From NCBI GenBank assembly GCA_028564705.1, contig JAPXFQ010001796.1:23505-87504 (forward strand): DNA of 64,000 bases, given 5' to 3'. Positions 1 to 11,811 of the stretch are shown here, in pieces. The notes beneath the pieces are model-generated. The model searched no databases. It was not told where the DNA came from and worked only from the letters and a program-made list of their open reading frames with translations. This stretch comes from Apricaphanius iberus (Eukaryota; Chordata; Actinopteri; Cyprinodontiformes; Aphaniidae). Position numbers and translations under genes: made by a program. How positions within the stretch are numbered: position 1 is the stretch's first letter; each line of letters opens with the position of its first letter.

Positions 1-9
1 ATCCTCCTG

Positions 10-44
10 TCTCATGTCAATGTGCCCCTAGGCAAGGCACTTAC
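10..44 (+). repeat. SINE-like fragment
   Basis: The stretch with ATGTGCCCCTAGGCAAGGCA resembles the mid-body of the common tRNA-derived fish SINE, whose counterpart at 55831-55855 reads GTGTCCTTGGGCATGGCACT. Only about 35 bp match and the element would continue left of the window. It directly abuts the donor side of the candidate exon at 45-188. Confidence 0.35.
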
Positions 45-188
45 CAGACTGATGGTTCTGTGGATCAGGTTCAGAGCGGCTGCAGTTCTGGGTCTCTGCT
101 GATCCGCTCTGGCTGTTGCTGCCAACATGGCTGCAGGTGTCCACAGACTGAAGCGCTAGCATAGGAGGAGAGGGGAGGCCTCCGCTCT
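45..188 (-). CDS. Candidate internal coding exon, host gene unknown
   Basis: On the minus strand a pyrimidine-rich tract ending TTCTCTTTGCAG precedes base 188, and base 45 is followed by a consensus donor, GTAAGT. The 144 bases between are open in the frame that keeps phase 1 at both ends, so the exon is symmetric. It would encode about 48 residues rich in Ser, Gln and Pro, including SVDTCSHVGSNSQSGS. I recognise no domain or family; such low-complexity segments are typical of disordered linkers. Against it: no neighbouring exon can be seen, and the donor lies in sequence that looks SINE-derived (10-44), so this may be a chance open stretch or an exonised piece. It is the only host coding candidate in the window. 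Confidence 0.35.
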
Positions 189-1452
189 CTGCAAAGAGAA
201 CTAAAGTGTTAGGAATAATAAGTATTGTTTTATGGCCCATCCTTTAATATCTTCCATCTATATTCTCTGGGTAATGAAGCATGCTGTGGGTCTCCCCCTG
301 CAGTTCAACCTAACTTTTAATTGCTCAGTAATTAAGCTTGTTTCATAAGAATGTCTGGATGTGTGTGGGAGGATGTTTCCCTCCTTCATACGATCAGTTT
401 TCGTTATTATCCACAGGGGAGAAATGTTGGAGTGTTTGAGACAGAAAGAGAAATCTGCAGATCTGGTTCTGAGGCGTCATCGTGGCGGACGGACCTGATC
501 GTCAGGAAGTCGTCCATCAGTGATTAAAGGACGTCTCCATCAGCTGATGGTGTCCAACGGGGATTCCTGAGGGGATAATTAGCAGCTGAGTTAATGCTCA
601 GCGCGTCTAGCAGCAACGCTGGCAGCAGTTCTTGGAGCGGCTCAGGTGTGCCGCTGCTACCTGGGATCTCTCCTGCTGCTTTTAAAGGGATAATCCCCCA
701 AAAACGTGTCCGTCCCCAGACTTCCTCCAGAGTTTTCTTCCTTCAGGATGACGATAATGAAGCGCTCCTTCAGCCTCTCCCTGCTGTCTGTCACGCTCAC
801 AGTCAGAGATGATAAATGGGGGCTGGTGCATTATGTATGGATGTTTTGTTCATCCCAGCACTTACTGCGGCCTTCCTGAGCCTGGCGCCCCCTCCTGCCA
901 GCCTTCTGCCCCATTTCCTCCTCTGGATCAACATCTGCAGCATTAATCTTTAAATCTGCTGTTTTGTCTGAGCGGCTGTTTGTTTAGTCATTAAAATGGA
1001 AGAAGAGCTGAGAGCAGCTTCAGCTCCAACACGGTCCAGTTAAGTGGAACCACGGTAAAAAATTCATGGAACAAATAGAACCAGAAATTCATATCCGTGT
1101 TTCAACTGAAGTTAAAGTGGTTCCTAAACATGAACATGAGGAGGCGACATGTTCAGAAGATCATCTGCTGAAGGAGATCAGATGAGACTGAAGAAATGGA
1201 GCCTGAGATGCTGTCAGCACCACCTCCTCCACATCTACAGCTACTCTGCTGTTACATGAGGACGCAGTCATGAAGGTCCGATCAGCTCAGAACCACTGCA
1301 GGTCCAGAACCTGGACGTCTCTGGTGATGAGGGAGCATCAGGAGGTCCACGGATCATTTTCGACGCGTCCAGGACTCTTTTTTAAAACAGTTAAAGTAAA
1401 ATCAACACTTAGCATGTTTAGCTAAGTTTAGCTAACAGCTAAAGTAAGCACA
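189..1452. other. Unique sequence, no gene seen
   Basis: Non-repetitive sequence with no long reading frame carrying a recognisable protein. Short AT-rich and GC-rich blocks alternate. The TTAGCTAA-type words near 1400-1450 foreshadow the TAGC-rich unit of the array that follows. Confidence 0.6.
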
Positions 1453-3134
1453 GTTAGCTAGTGAGTTAGCTTTCCGATCCAATAGGAAAGTCTCTGTTTC
1501 TGCGTGTTTGATGGTGTAGAAATGTTTTATGTGGGTCCATCTAGTGTAGGCTTCACCTAAAACTACTCTAGTTTCTGTTAGCTAGCTTGTTAAGTTAGCT
1601 AGTGAGTTTGTTTACCGATGCAGGAGGAAAGTCTCTGTTTCTGCGTGTTTGATGGCGTAGAAATGTTTTATGTGGGTCCATCTAGTGTAGGCTTCACCTA
1701 AAACTACTCTAGTTTCTGTTAGCTAGCTAATTAAGTTAGCTAGTGAGTTTGTTTACCGATGCAGGAGGAAAGTCTCTGTTTCTGCGTGTTTGACGGCGTA
1801 GTAATGTTTTATGTGAATCCATCTAGTGTAGGCTTCACCTAAAACTACTCTAGTTTCTGTTAGCTAGCTAGTTAAGTTAGCTATTGAGTTAGCTTACCGA
1901 TCTAGGAGGAAAATCTCTGTTTCTGCGTGTTTGATGGTGTAGAAATGTTTTATGTGGGTCCTACTAGTGTAGGCTTCACCTAAAACTACTCTAATTTCTG
2001 TTAGCTAGCTAGTTAGGTTAGCTAGTGAGTTAGCTTACCGATCCAGGAGGAAAGTCTCTGTTTCTGCGTGTTTGATGGTGTAGAAATGTTTTATGTGGGT
2101 CCTACTAGTGTAGGCTTCACCTAAAACTCTAGTTTCTGTTAGCTAGCTAGTTAAGTTAGCTAGTGAGTTAGCTTACGATCCAGGAGGAAGTTCTGTTTCT
2201 GCGTGTGTTTGATGGTGTAGAAATGTTTTATGTGGGTCCTACTAGTGTAGGCTTCACCTAAAACTGCTCTAGTTTCTGTTAGCTAGCTAGTTAAGTTAGC
2301 TAGTGAGTTAGCTTACCAATCCCGGAGGAAAGTCTCTGTTTCTGCGTGTGTTTGATGGTGTAGAAATGTTTTATGTGGGTCCATCTAGTGTAGGTTTCAC
2401 CTAAAACTACTCTAGTTTCTGTTAGCTAGCTAGTTAAGTTAGCTAGTGAGTTAGCTTACCGATCCAGGAGGAAAATATCTGTTTCTGCGTGTGTATGATG
2501 GTGTAAAAATGTTTTATGTGGGTCCATCTAGTGTAGGCTTCACCTAAAACTACTCTAGTTTCTGTTACCTAGCTAGTTAAGTTAGCTAGTGAGTTAGCTT
2601 ACCGATCCAGGAGGAAAGTCTCTGTTTCTGCGTGTTTGATGGTGTAGAAATGTTTTTTGTGGGTCCTACTAGTGTAGGCTTCACCTAAAACTAGTCTAGT
2701 TTCTGTTAGCTAGCTAGTTAAGTTAGCTAGTGAGTTAGCTTACTGATCCAGGAGGAACGTTTCTGTTTCTGCGTGTGTTTGATGGTGTAGAAATGTTTTA
2801 TGTGGGTCCTACTAGTGTAGGCTTCACCTAAAACTACTCTAGTTTCTGTTAGCTAGCTAGTTAAGTTAGCTAGTGAGTTAGCTTACCGATCCAGGAGGAA
2901 AGTCTCTGTTTCTGCGTGTTTGATGGTGTAGAAATGTTTTATGTGGGTCCATCTAGTGTAGGCTTCACCTAAAACTACTCTAGTTTCTGTTAGCTAGCTA
3001 GTTAAGTTAGCTAGTGAGTTAGCTTACCGATCCAGGAGGAAAGTCTCTGTTTCTGCGTGTGTTTGATGGTGTAGAAATGTTTTATGTGGGTCCATCTAGT
3101 GTAGGCTTCACATAAAACTACTCTAGTTTCTGTT
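1453..3134 (+). repeat. Array A: tandem repeat of about 142-bp unit
   Basis: About twelve head-to-tail copies. Successive GCTTACCGATCC landmarks near 2738, 2881 and 3022 are 143 and 141 bp apart. Each unit carries a TAGCTAGCTAGTTAAG block, then CCAGGAGGAAAGTCTCTG, TTTCTGCGTG, ATGTTTTATGTGGGTCC and GTAGGCTTCACC. Two variant positions split the copies: GCGTGTTTG against GCGTGTGTTTG, and CCATCTAGTG against CCTACTAGTG. No frame stays open across units. This is a large minisatellite or small satellite of non-coding DNA. Confidence 0.95.
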
Positions 3135-4101
3135 CATCTGCGGTCACTCCTCTCCTGAGACAGATAACAAAATCTCTGGTGCTCTGAAGCAGCTGCTGGA
3201 CTTGCTGAATCCACCATTCTTCCCAGTATCAGCCCAGATGTGCCGACCATATAGTGGGATCATAGAGACCGTAACGGTCAACCTGCAATGGCGCCTACCA
3301 CTGGTTGGTAGACGGAAACATAACATCATTGTAATGTCCATTTTAAATGCATATTTTATTATATTTTAATTCAAATATAATTTTTGCATACCATTTTATT
3401 TATATAGAACTTTTAAACGACACAAGGCCACAAAGTGCTGTACAGAAGAAATTACAGTTAAACACAAAATATTTATTTAAGGAAATGTTTTACTTTCATT
3501 CTACATCCCCTAAAAGCCCCATGGATGTATTATATTTTTATGATACTGTGTCGTATTCAAACGTGTACTTCAGGTCCAGGGTAATGATGTCATGTGACCT
3601 GATGACATCATCCCCTTGCTTCAGAGGGTCCAGACTGGGCCGCCAGAACATTTCTACACAAGATTACATATTTTAGTATTTTAAAGCTGAACTTTATTTA
3701 GTTAAACTTATTAAACTTGGGATTGGAGGAAGTCATCCAGCTGCAGATGATTTGGGTTGGATCTACGATGGTCTTTGTTTCATCTGTGACTGCAGCTGCT
3801 CTAGAACCTGATCCTGAAGGTTCTCCATCCCGTCCTTCATGGTTCCGTGTTCTGCTAACAGCCCGATGAAGTTAGCCTACTCTTCATCACAAAAAGCTCC
3901 CTGAGCCGCCATGAAACAGGATCAGCCTCATCCTGTCAGCAGCGTGACGCACGGTGGGACGGCTCCGCCCACACAGGGCCGCAGTGGGCGGGGCTATCAG
4001 CTCAGTGAGGGTGGGGTCTCTAGAAGGTTACAGCTCCATCTGAATGAGACCGACCTTCATGCTTCATGCTGCAGCTACAAGCTGGTGGAGCTCAAGATGC
4101 T
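3135..4101. other. Unique sequence between arrays A and B
   Basis: No supported gene. It holds one dispersed retroposon tail (3393-3458) and a short GC-rich segment near 3945-4020 with GGGCGGGGC (a GC-box-like word). A 65-codon minus-strand frame at 3144-3341 has no recognisable family. Confidence 0.6.
3393..3458 (-). mobile_element. Dispersed retroposon 3' tail
   Basis: TTTTATTTATATAGAAC followed by CACAAAGTGCTGTACA is the antisense form of the 3' tail shared by many fish LINEs and SINEs (sense: ...GCACTTTGTGG...CTATATAAATAAA). Only the tail is present. Confidence 0.5.
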
Positions 4102-7100
4102 GGTACTGTCCCACTGTCTCTGATGGGGACAGGTATGTCCTACTGTCTGTGAAAGGGACAGGTACGTCCCACTGTCTGTGATAGGGACAGGTACGTCCCA
4201 CTGTCTGTGATAGGGATAGGTATGTCCTACTGTCTGTGATGGGGACAGATATGTCCTACTGTCTGTGAAAGGGACAGGTACGTCCCACTGTCTGTGATAG
4301 GGACAGGTATGTCCTACTGTCTGTGAAAGGGATAGGTATGTCCCACTGTCTGTGATAGGGACAGGTATGTCCTACTGTCTGTGAAAGGGACAGGTACGTC
4401 CCACTGTCTGTGATAGGGACAGGTACGTCCTACTGTCTGTGATAGGGACAGGTACGTCCTAATGTCTGTGAAAGGGACAGGTACATCCAACTGTCTGTGA
4501 TAGGGACAGGTACGTCCCACTGTCTGTGAAAGGGACAGGTATGTCCCACTGTCTGTGATAGGGATAGGTACGTCCTAATGTCTGTGAAAGGGACAGGTAC
4601 ATCCAACTGTCTGTGATAGGGACAGGTACGTCCCACTGTCTCTGAAAGGGATAGGTATGTCCCACTGTCTGTGATAGGGACAGGTACGTCCTAATGTCTC
4701 TGATAAGGACAGGTACGTCCTACTGTCTCTGATGGGGACAGATACGTCCTACTGTCTCTGATCGGGACAGATATGTCCTACTGTCTCTGATGGGGACAGA
4801 TACGTCCTACTGTCTCTGATGGGGACAGGTACGTCCTACTGTCTCTGATGGGGACAGATACGTCCTACTGTCTGTGATAGGGACAGGTACGTCCCACTGT
4901 CTCTGAAAGGGATAGGTATGTCCCACTGTCTGTGATAGGGACAGGTACGTCCTAATGTCTCTGATAAGGACAGGTACGTCCTACTGTCTCTGATGGGGAC
5001 AGATATGTCCTACTGTCTCTGATGGGGACAGATACGTCCTACTGTCTCTGATGGGGACAGGTACGTCCTACTGTCTCTGATGGGGACAGATACGTCCTAC
5101 TGTCTCTGATAGGGACAGGTACGTCCTACTGTCTCTGAAAGGGACAGGTACGTCCAACTGTCTCTGTTTGGGACAGGTACGTCCTACTCTCCCTGATGGG
5201 GACAGGTACATCCCACTGTCTCTGATAGGGACAGGTACGTCCTACTGTCTGTGAAAGGGACAGGTACGTCCCACTGTCTCTGAAAGGGACAGGTATGTCC
5301 AACTGTCTCTGATGGGGACAGATATGTCCTACTGTCTCTAATGGGGAAAGATATGTCCCACTGTCTCTGATAGGGACAAGTACTTACCACTGTCTGTGAT
5401 AAGGACAGGTACGTCCTACTGTCTCTGATGGAGACAGGTACGTCCTACTGTCTCTGATAAGGACAGGTACGTCCTACTGTCTCTGATGGAGACAGGTACG
5501 TCCTACTGTCTGTGATAAGGACAGGTACGTCCTACTGTCTCTGATAAGGACAGGTACGTCCTACTGTCTGTGATAAGGACAGGTACGTCCTACTGTCTCT
5601 GATAAGGACAGGTACGTCCTACTGTCTCTGATGGGGACAGATACGTCCTACTGTCTCTGATAAGGACAGGTACGTCCTACTGTCTCTGATAGGGACAGGT
5701 ACGTCCTACTGTCTGTGATAAGGACAGGTACGTCCTACTGTCTCTGACAAGGACAGGTACGTCCTACTGTCTCTGACAAGGACAGGTACGTCCTACTGTC
5801 TCTGATGGAGACAGGTACGTCCTACTGTCTCTGATAAGGACAGGTACGTCCTACTGTCTCTGATGGGGACAGGTACGTCCTACTGTCTCTGATCGGGACA
5901 GATATGTCCTACTGTCTCTGATAAGGACAGGTACGTCCTACTGTCTCTGATGGGGACAGGTACGTCCTACTGTCTCTGATGGGGACAGGTACGTCCTACT
6001 GTCTCTGATGGGGACAGGTACGTCCTACTGTCTCTGATGGGGACAGATATGTCCTACTGTCTCTGATAAGGACAGGTACGTCCTACTGTCTCTGATGGGG
6101 ACAGGTACGTCCTACTGTCTCTGATGGGGACAGGTACGTCCTACTGGCTCTGATGGGGACAGGTATGTCCTATTGTCTCTGATGGGGACAGATATGTCCC
6201 ACTGTCTATGATGAAGACAGATATGTCCAACTGTCTCTGATAGGGACAGGTACGTCCCGCTGTCTGTGATGGGGACAGGTACGTCCTACTGTCTCTGATG
6301 GGGACAGTTATGTCCTACTGTCTCTAATGGGGAAAGATATGTCCCACTGTCTATGATGAGGACAGATATGTCCTACTGTCTCTGATAGGGACAGGTATGT
6401 CCTACTGTCTCTGATGGAGACAGGTACGTCCTACTGTCTCTGATGGGGACAGATACGTCCTACTGTCTCTGATGGGGACAGGTATGTCCTACTGTCTCTG
6501 ATGGGGACAGATATGTCCTACTGTCTCTGATAAGGACAGGTACGTCCTACTGTCTCTGATGGGGACAGATACGTCCTACTGTCTCTGATGGGGACAGGTA
6601 CGTCCTACTGTCTCTGATGGGGACAGATACGTCCTACTGTCTATGATGAGGACAGATATGTCCTACTGTCTCTGATGGGGACAGGTACGTCCTACTGTCT
6701 CTGATGGGGACAGGTACGTCCTACTGTCTCTGATGGGGACAGGTACGTCCTACTGTCTCTGATGGGGACAGGTACGTCCTACTGTCTCTGATGGGGACAG
6801 ATATGTCCTACTGTCTCTGATGGGGACAGGTACGTCCTACTGTCTCTGATGGGGACAGATACGTCCTACTGTCTCTGATGGACAGGTATTATACGTCCTA
6901 CTGGCTCTGATGGGGACAGGTACGTCCTACTGTCTCTGATGGGGACAGATATGTCCTACTGTCTCTGATGGGGACAGGTACGTCCTACTGTCTGTGATAA
7001 GGACAGGTACGTCCTACCGTCTGTGATAAGGACAGGTACGTCCTACCGTCTGTGATAAGGACAGGTACGTCCTACTGTCTCTGATAGGGACAGATACGTC

Positions 7101-8829
7101 CTACTGTCTCTGATGGGGACAGGTACGTCCTACTGTCTCTGATGGGGACAGGTACGTCCTACTGTCTCTGATGGGGACAGGTACGTCCTACCGTCTGTGA
7201 TAAGGACAGGTACGTCCTAGCCGTCTGTGATAATGACAGGTACGTCCTAGCTGTCTCTGATGGGACAGATACGTCCTACTGTCTCTGATGGTGACACCAG
7301 ATACAACATCTACTGGCTCTGATGGGACATGTTAACGTCCTACTGTCTCTGATGGGGACAGATACGTCCTACTTGCTCTGATGGGACAGGGTACGATCCT
7401 ACTGTATCTGATGGGGACAGATACGTCCTACTGTCTTCTGATGTGGACCAGATACATCCTACTGGCTCTGATGAGGGAGACAGGTACGTCCTACTGTCTC
7501 TGATGGGAAAGATACGTCCTAAACTGGCTCTGATGGGGACAGATACGTCCTACTGTCTATATTCTGATGGGGACAGATACATCCTACTGGCTCTGATGGT
7601 GACAGTACGTCCTAACTTGTCTCTTGATGGTGAAGATATGTCCCTACTGTCTCTGAAGGGGACAGGTACATCCTAACAGTCTGTGATAAGGACAGGTACG
7701 TCCTAACCTTCAGTTGATAAGGACATGTACGCCCTATAAGAAGCCTTCTGTGATAAGGACAGTAGTCCTACTGTCCTCTGATTGGAGCCGACAGATACGT
7801 CCTATCTGTCTCTGATGGGGACAGATACGTACTACTACAGGCTCGATGGTGACAGGTACGTCTTCTACAGGTCTCTGATGGGGACAGATACGATCCTACT
7901 GTCTCTGCAGGGGACAGATACTTCCTACTGGCTTCTGATTGGGGACAGTTACGTCCTACTGTGCTCTGATGGGGACAGGTACTGTCCTACTGTCTCTGTG
8001 ATGGGGACAGATATCGGTCCTACAGTCGACTGAATGGGGACAGTACTCCTAACTGTCTCCTGATGGGGACAGATACGTCCTACTGTCTCTTGATGGGGAC
8101 AGTTTATGTCCCACTGTTCATCTGATGGGGACCGGTTACGTCTACTGGCACCTGATGGGGACATGAAACGTTCCTACTGGCTCTGATGGGGGACGAGGTA
8201 CTCCCTACTGTCTCTGATGGGGACAGGTATGGTGTCTCTACGTCATCTGATGGAGACAAGGTACTGTCCTAACCGTCCTGTGATGAAGGACAGGTACGTC
8301 CTACCTCTGTGATAAGACAGGTACAGTCCAACTGACTGTCTCTTGATAAGGACAGATATGTCCTATCTGGCTCGATGGGGACATGTACGTCCTACTGACC
8401 TCTGATGAGGGACAGATACGTCACTACTTGCTCTGATGGGGACAGGTAACGTTCCTACGTGTCTCTGATGGGGACAGATATGTCCCACGTCTCTGATGGG
8501 GACAGATTGTTCCTAACTGTCTCATGAGTGATAAGGTACGTCCTACCGTCTGTGATAAGGACAGGTACGTCCTACTGTCTCTGATAAGGACAGATACGTC
8601 CTACTGTCTCTGATGGATACAGGTACGTCCTACCGTCTGTGATAAGGACAGGTACGTCTACCGTCTGTGAAATGGACAGGTACGTCGCTACCGGTCTTTG
8701 ATTAAGGACAGGTACGTTCCCCTACTTCTCTGAAAGGAAGATATGTCCTACTGGCTCTGATGGGGATAGGTACGTCCTACTGTCTCTGATTGGGACAGGT
8801 ACGTCCTACTGTCTCTGATGGGGACAGAT
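4102..8829 (+). repeat. Array B: 29-bp minisatellite, about 160 copies
   Basis: The unit is built from TACGTCCTACTGTCTCTGA plus a TGGGGACAG-like end and totals 29 bp. Variants: GTCTGTGA or GTCTCTGA; TAGGGACAG, TAAGGACAG, TGGGGACAG or AAGGGACAG; TACGTCC or TATGTCC. Copies 4102 to about 7190 are very regular, whereas about 7230-8760 is full of small indels. Because 29 is not a multiple of 3, no long frame survives. Left copies carry mostly GTCTGTGA and AAAGGGACAG, middle copies mostly GTCTCTGATGGGGACAG, so local homogenisation is visible. Confidence 0.97.
7230..8760. other. Indel-rich patch inside array B
   Basis: Within the clean 29-bp array this stretch shows single-base insertions and deletions in almost every copy (for example CCTAGCCGTCTGTGATAATG and TGGACCAGATACATCC). 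Clean copies reappear at about 8545-8640 and after about 8760. The pattern resembles unpolished long-read consensus more than biological decay, which would show mostly substitutions as in the neighbouring copies. Confidence 0.6.
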
Positions 8830-9847
8830 GTGGATCTGATGGATATTGTTTCCCTGTTGTGTTTATTTCATGAAGCTAATATTTCATAATGGAGGAAAAT
8901 GTCTTTAAGGTTTTCAGGACGAAGCTTTTGGTTGGACGACTAAGACTTTAACTCCGCCCCTCTTGATTAAATGACCCACTGTGGTTCTGAAGAGTTCTGG
9001 ACCGTTTAACATCAGTTGTTGATGATGCTGACTGAGACTCTGTCTGATCCAGTTCTGGTGAGACTTTAGATAGTTCTCTGGTTCTGGTTCTGGTTGAAGC
9101 CCTTTCTGTCCGGCGGATGGATCTTTGGACCTGGTGAGGAGAGGGAAACTGAAGGCTCAGAGGTTTGGTTCTACAGAACCTTTGTCCTTGATGCTTCCTG
9201 TTTAGGAGAAGCCAGAAGAACCTGGAGAACGACCAGCTCAGCTCAAAGGTTCTGTAGAACAGGTTCTGGATGCTGGACCCAGGAGAACCTTTTCTGTGTC
9301 TGTGTCATGACCCTGCTCCCATCAGTGTGAACCTTGTCCAGCTTCCTCCTCTCAGTCTGCTGCTGATGATTGTTCATTATTATTCTTTCAACTCCCACAA
9401 TCCTCTGCTCCAGCTCCAATTACCATGAGACAGAGAGCTTGGCGAGGAACGCCTCATTACGGACCGGCGCCGCTGCCAACCCAAGCAGCCCCAACGCCTG
9501 GTTTTTGTGGGTCGATCTAACGCAGGAAAAGCAAAAAAAAAAATAAAAACCCAATCATCAACAAGAAAAACCACTCTGTGTTCAGGCTCGCTGTCCCCAG
9601 AGGACGTCTCCAGCACCATAATGGCCGCCGTGCCAGCTGGGACGGGGAGCTCTTCCTCTCTGATGGAACGCGGGACGCCGAGGGACGACGCTTTGTTGGC
9701 GTGGAGCAGAGGAATGATGGGACAGCGCTCCAGCAGAGGCTCATGGGACGGACGGCTGTTAAAGATATGGACTCTGGAAACAGGCGTGTTCATTTACACA
9801 CGCGTGTGATAGTGGACTGACACTGACGGTTTGTTCTGGAGAAACTT
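8830..9847. other. Unique sequence between arrays B and C
   Basis: No supported gene. About 9400-9810 is CpG-rich and open for over 70 codons on both strands, but the translations carry no domain and overlap in several frames. It could be a conserved non-coding block, with CTCCAATTACCATGAGACAG near 9413; that needs a cross-species alignment. Confidence 0.5.
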
Positions 9848-11145
9848 CAGAGGACAGTTGGACGTACAGACAGATTGTAGAGGACGGTTTGATGTTTAAA
9901 CAGATTGCAGAGGACGGTGGGACGTTCAGACAGATTTAGAGGACAGTTGTGACGTACATACAGATTTTAGAGGACCGGTTGGACATTCCGACAGATTTTA
10001 GATGACAGATTGGACGTTCAGTAACAGATTGGTAGAGGACAGTTGGACGTATACATGCGGTACAGATGTTTAGAGGACAGTTGTACGTACAGACATATTG
10101 TGAGAGGACGGTTTGATGTTTTAAACAGGATTTGCAGAGGACGGTTGGACTTCAGACAGAGTTTTTAGAGGACAGTTGGACTTACAGACGATTGTAGAGG
10201 AGACGTTGACGTTTCAGACAGATTTTAAGAAGGACGGTTTTGGACGTTCAGACAGATTTTAGAGGACGGTTGGACGTTCAGACAGATTTTAGAGGACAGT
10301 TGGACGTACAGACAGATTGTAGAGGACGGTTGGACATTCAGACAGATTTTAGAGGACAGTTGGACGTACAGACAGATTGTAGAGGACGGTTTGATGTTTA
10401 AACAGATTGCAGAGGACGGTTGGACGTTCAGACAGATTTTAGAGGACAGTTGGACATTCAGACAGACTTTAGAGGACAGTTGGACGTACAGACAGATTTT
10501 AGAGGACAGTTGGACGTACAGACAGATTTTAGAGGACGGTTGGACGTACAAACAGATTTTAGAGGACAGTTGGACGTTCAGACAGATTTTAGAGGACGGT
10601 TGGACGTACAGACAGATTGTAGAGGACGGTTGGACGTACAGACAGATTGTAGAGGACGGTTGGACGTAAAGACAGATTGTAGAGGACAGTTGGACGTACA
10701 AACAGATTTTAGAGGACAGTTGGACGTTCAGACAGATTTTAGAGGACGGTTGGACGTACAGACAGATTGTAGAGGACGGTTGGACGTACAGACAGATTGT
10801 AGAGGACGGTTGGACGTAAAGACAGATTGTAGAGGACGGTTGGACGTACAGACAGATTTTAGAGGACGGTTGGACGTTCAGACAGATTTTAGAGGACAGT
10901 TGGACGTTCAGACAGATTTTAGAGGACAGTTGGACGTACAGACAGATTTTAGAGGACAGTTGGACGTTCAGACAGATTGTAGAGGACGGTTGGACGTACA
11001 GACAGATTGTAGAGGACGGTTGGACGTACAGACAGATTGTAGAGGACGGTTGGACGTTCAGACAGATTTTAGAGGACAGTTGGACGTTCAGACAGATTGT
11101 AGAGGGTGGTTGGATGTTTAAACAGATTGTGGAGGACGGTTGGAC
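9848..11145 (+). repeat. Array C: 30-bp minisatellite, about 43 copies
   Basis: The unit is AGAGGAC(A/G)GTTGGACGT followed by (A/T)CAGACAGATT(T/G)T, 30 bp in total. Because 30 is divisible by 3, the array reads through in several frames on both strands, giving a 233-codon frame (10420-11121) of a ten-residue repeat QTDFRGQLDV. That frame has no signal, promoter or non-repeat domain. Copies from about 9880 to 10240 contain many small indels; from 10245 they are regular. Confidence 0.96.
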
Positions 11146-11387
11146 ACATTTTGCTGATGTCCTCCTTTCTAGTTAGTGTCTATATTCATGTCTCGACATA
11201 TTCAGAGTAAATCTTGTTGAAGACAGAGATCTATCATGAAAGGAGACACAAACTTTGCTCCTTCATGCGGACATGACACCATACAGCTGCATGTGTCTTC
11301 ATGTTCCTGTTTCGACTCCAGCCTTAGGACAGGTTTTTACCATTAACCATTAACCAATTTAACCTATAAGTGAGGACTGTTTAATAC

Positions 11388-11418
11388 AAAGTGAGGACGT
11401 TTCGCCTGTCCTCACTTT
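11388..11418. repeat. Perfect 11-bp inverted repeat, 9-nt loop
   Basis: AAAGTGAGGAC at 11388-11398 is followed by a 9-nt loop and GTCCTCACTTT at 11408-11418. The same TGAGGAC word also occurs just upstream (about 11370-11377), suggesting a relict of a dispersed palindromic element. Confidence 0.8.
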
Positions 11419-11765
11419 TGTTACTGTTACTGAACTCCACTGGTTGGTTTTAGAGACATGGTGTGAGTTAAGTCTTAGTTTTGCTTAGGAAAAGTGTCTG
11501 GGTTAGGCATAGTACAGTCACTAAAATGAATGGAAGTCAATGAAGGTGCTCACTACTGCTAGCTAAACAAGAATCTGTGTGTGTGTGTGTGTGCTGGTGC
11601 GTATCCGTCATGTTAGTGAGGAGCAGAGCGAGCAGGAAAACATGTAAACGTGTGCTGGAGCAGAAACAGGCTGTAGCTTGTTTTATTCATCTGGTGGAAG
11701 AGAGCTGCTGCTGTTCATTACAGCAGATTGTTTCTCCAGATGTTTCAGAGGTAGACAAGTCCCCC

Positions 11766-11766
<1 letters not shown>

Positions 11767-11810
<44 letters not shown>
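11767..11810 (+). repeat. (AC)n microsatellite
   Basis: Uninterrupted AC dinucleotides for about 44 bp. A shorter GT run lies at 11577-11593. Confidence 0.97.

Positions 11811-11811
<1 letters not shown>

Noticed and set aside
3144..3341. 65-codon minus-strand frame after array A
   Set aside because: No domain, no splice signals that I could defend, and length within chance.
9380..9820. 137-codon minus-strand frame and overlapping plus frames
   Set aside because: Four overlapping frames in GC-rich DNA, no domain, no splice support; more likely non-coding.
10225..11121. 233-codon repeat protein with QTDFRGQLDV units
   Set aside because: 30-bp minisatellite reads through in several frames on both strands; no non-repeat sequence, signal or splice context.
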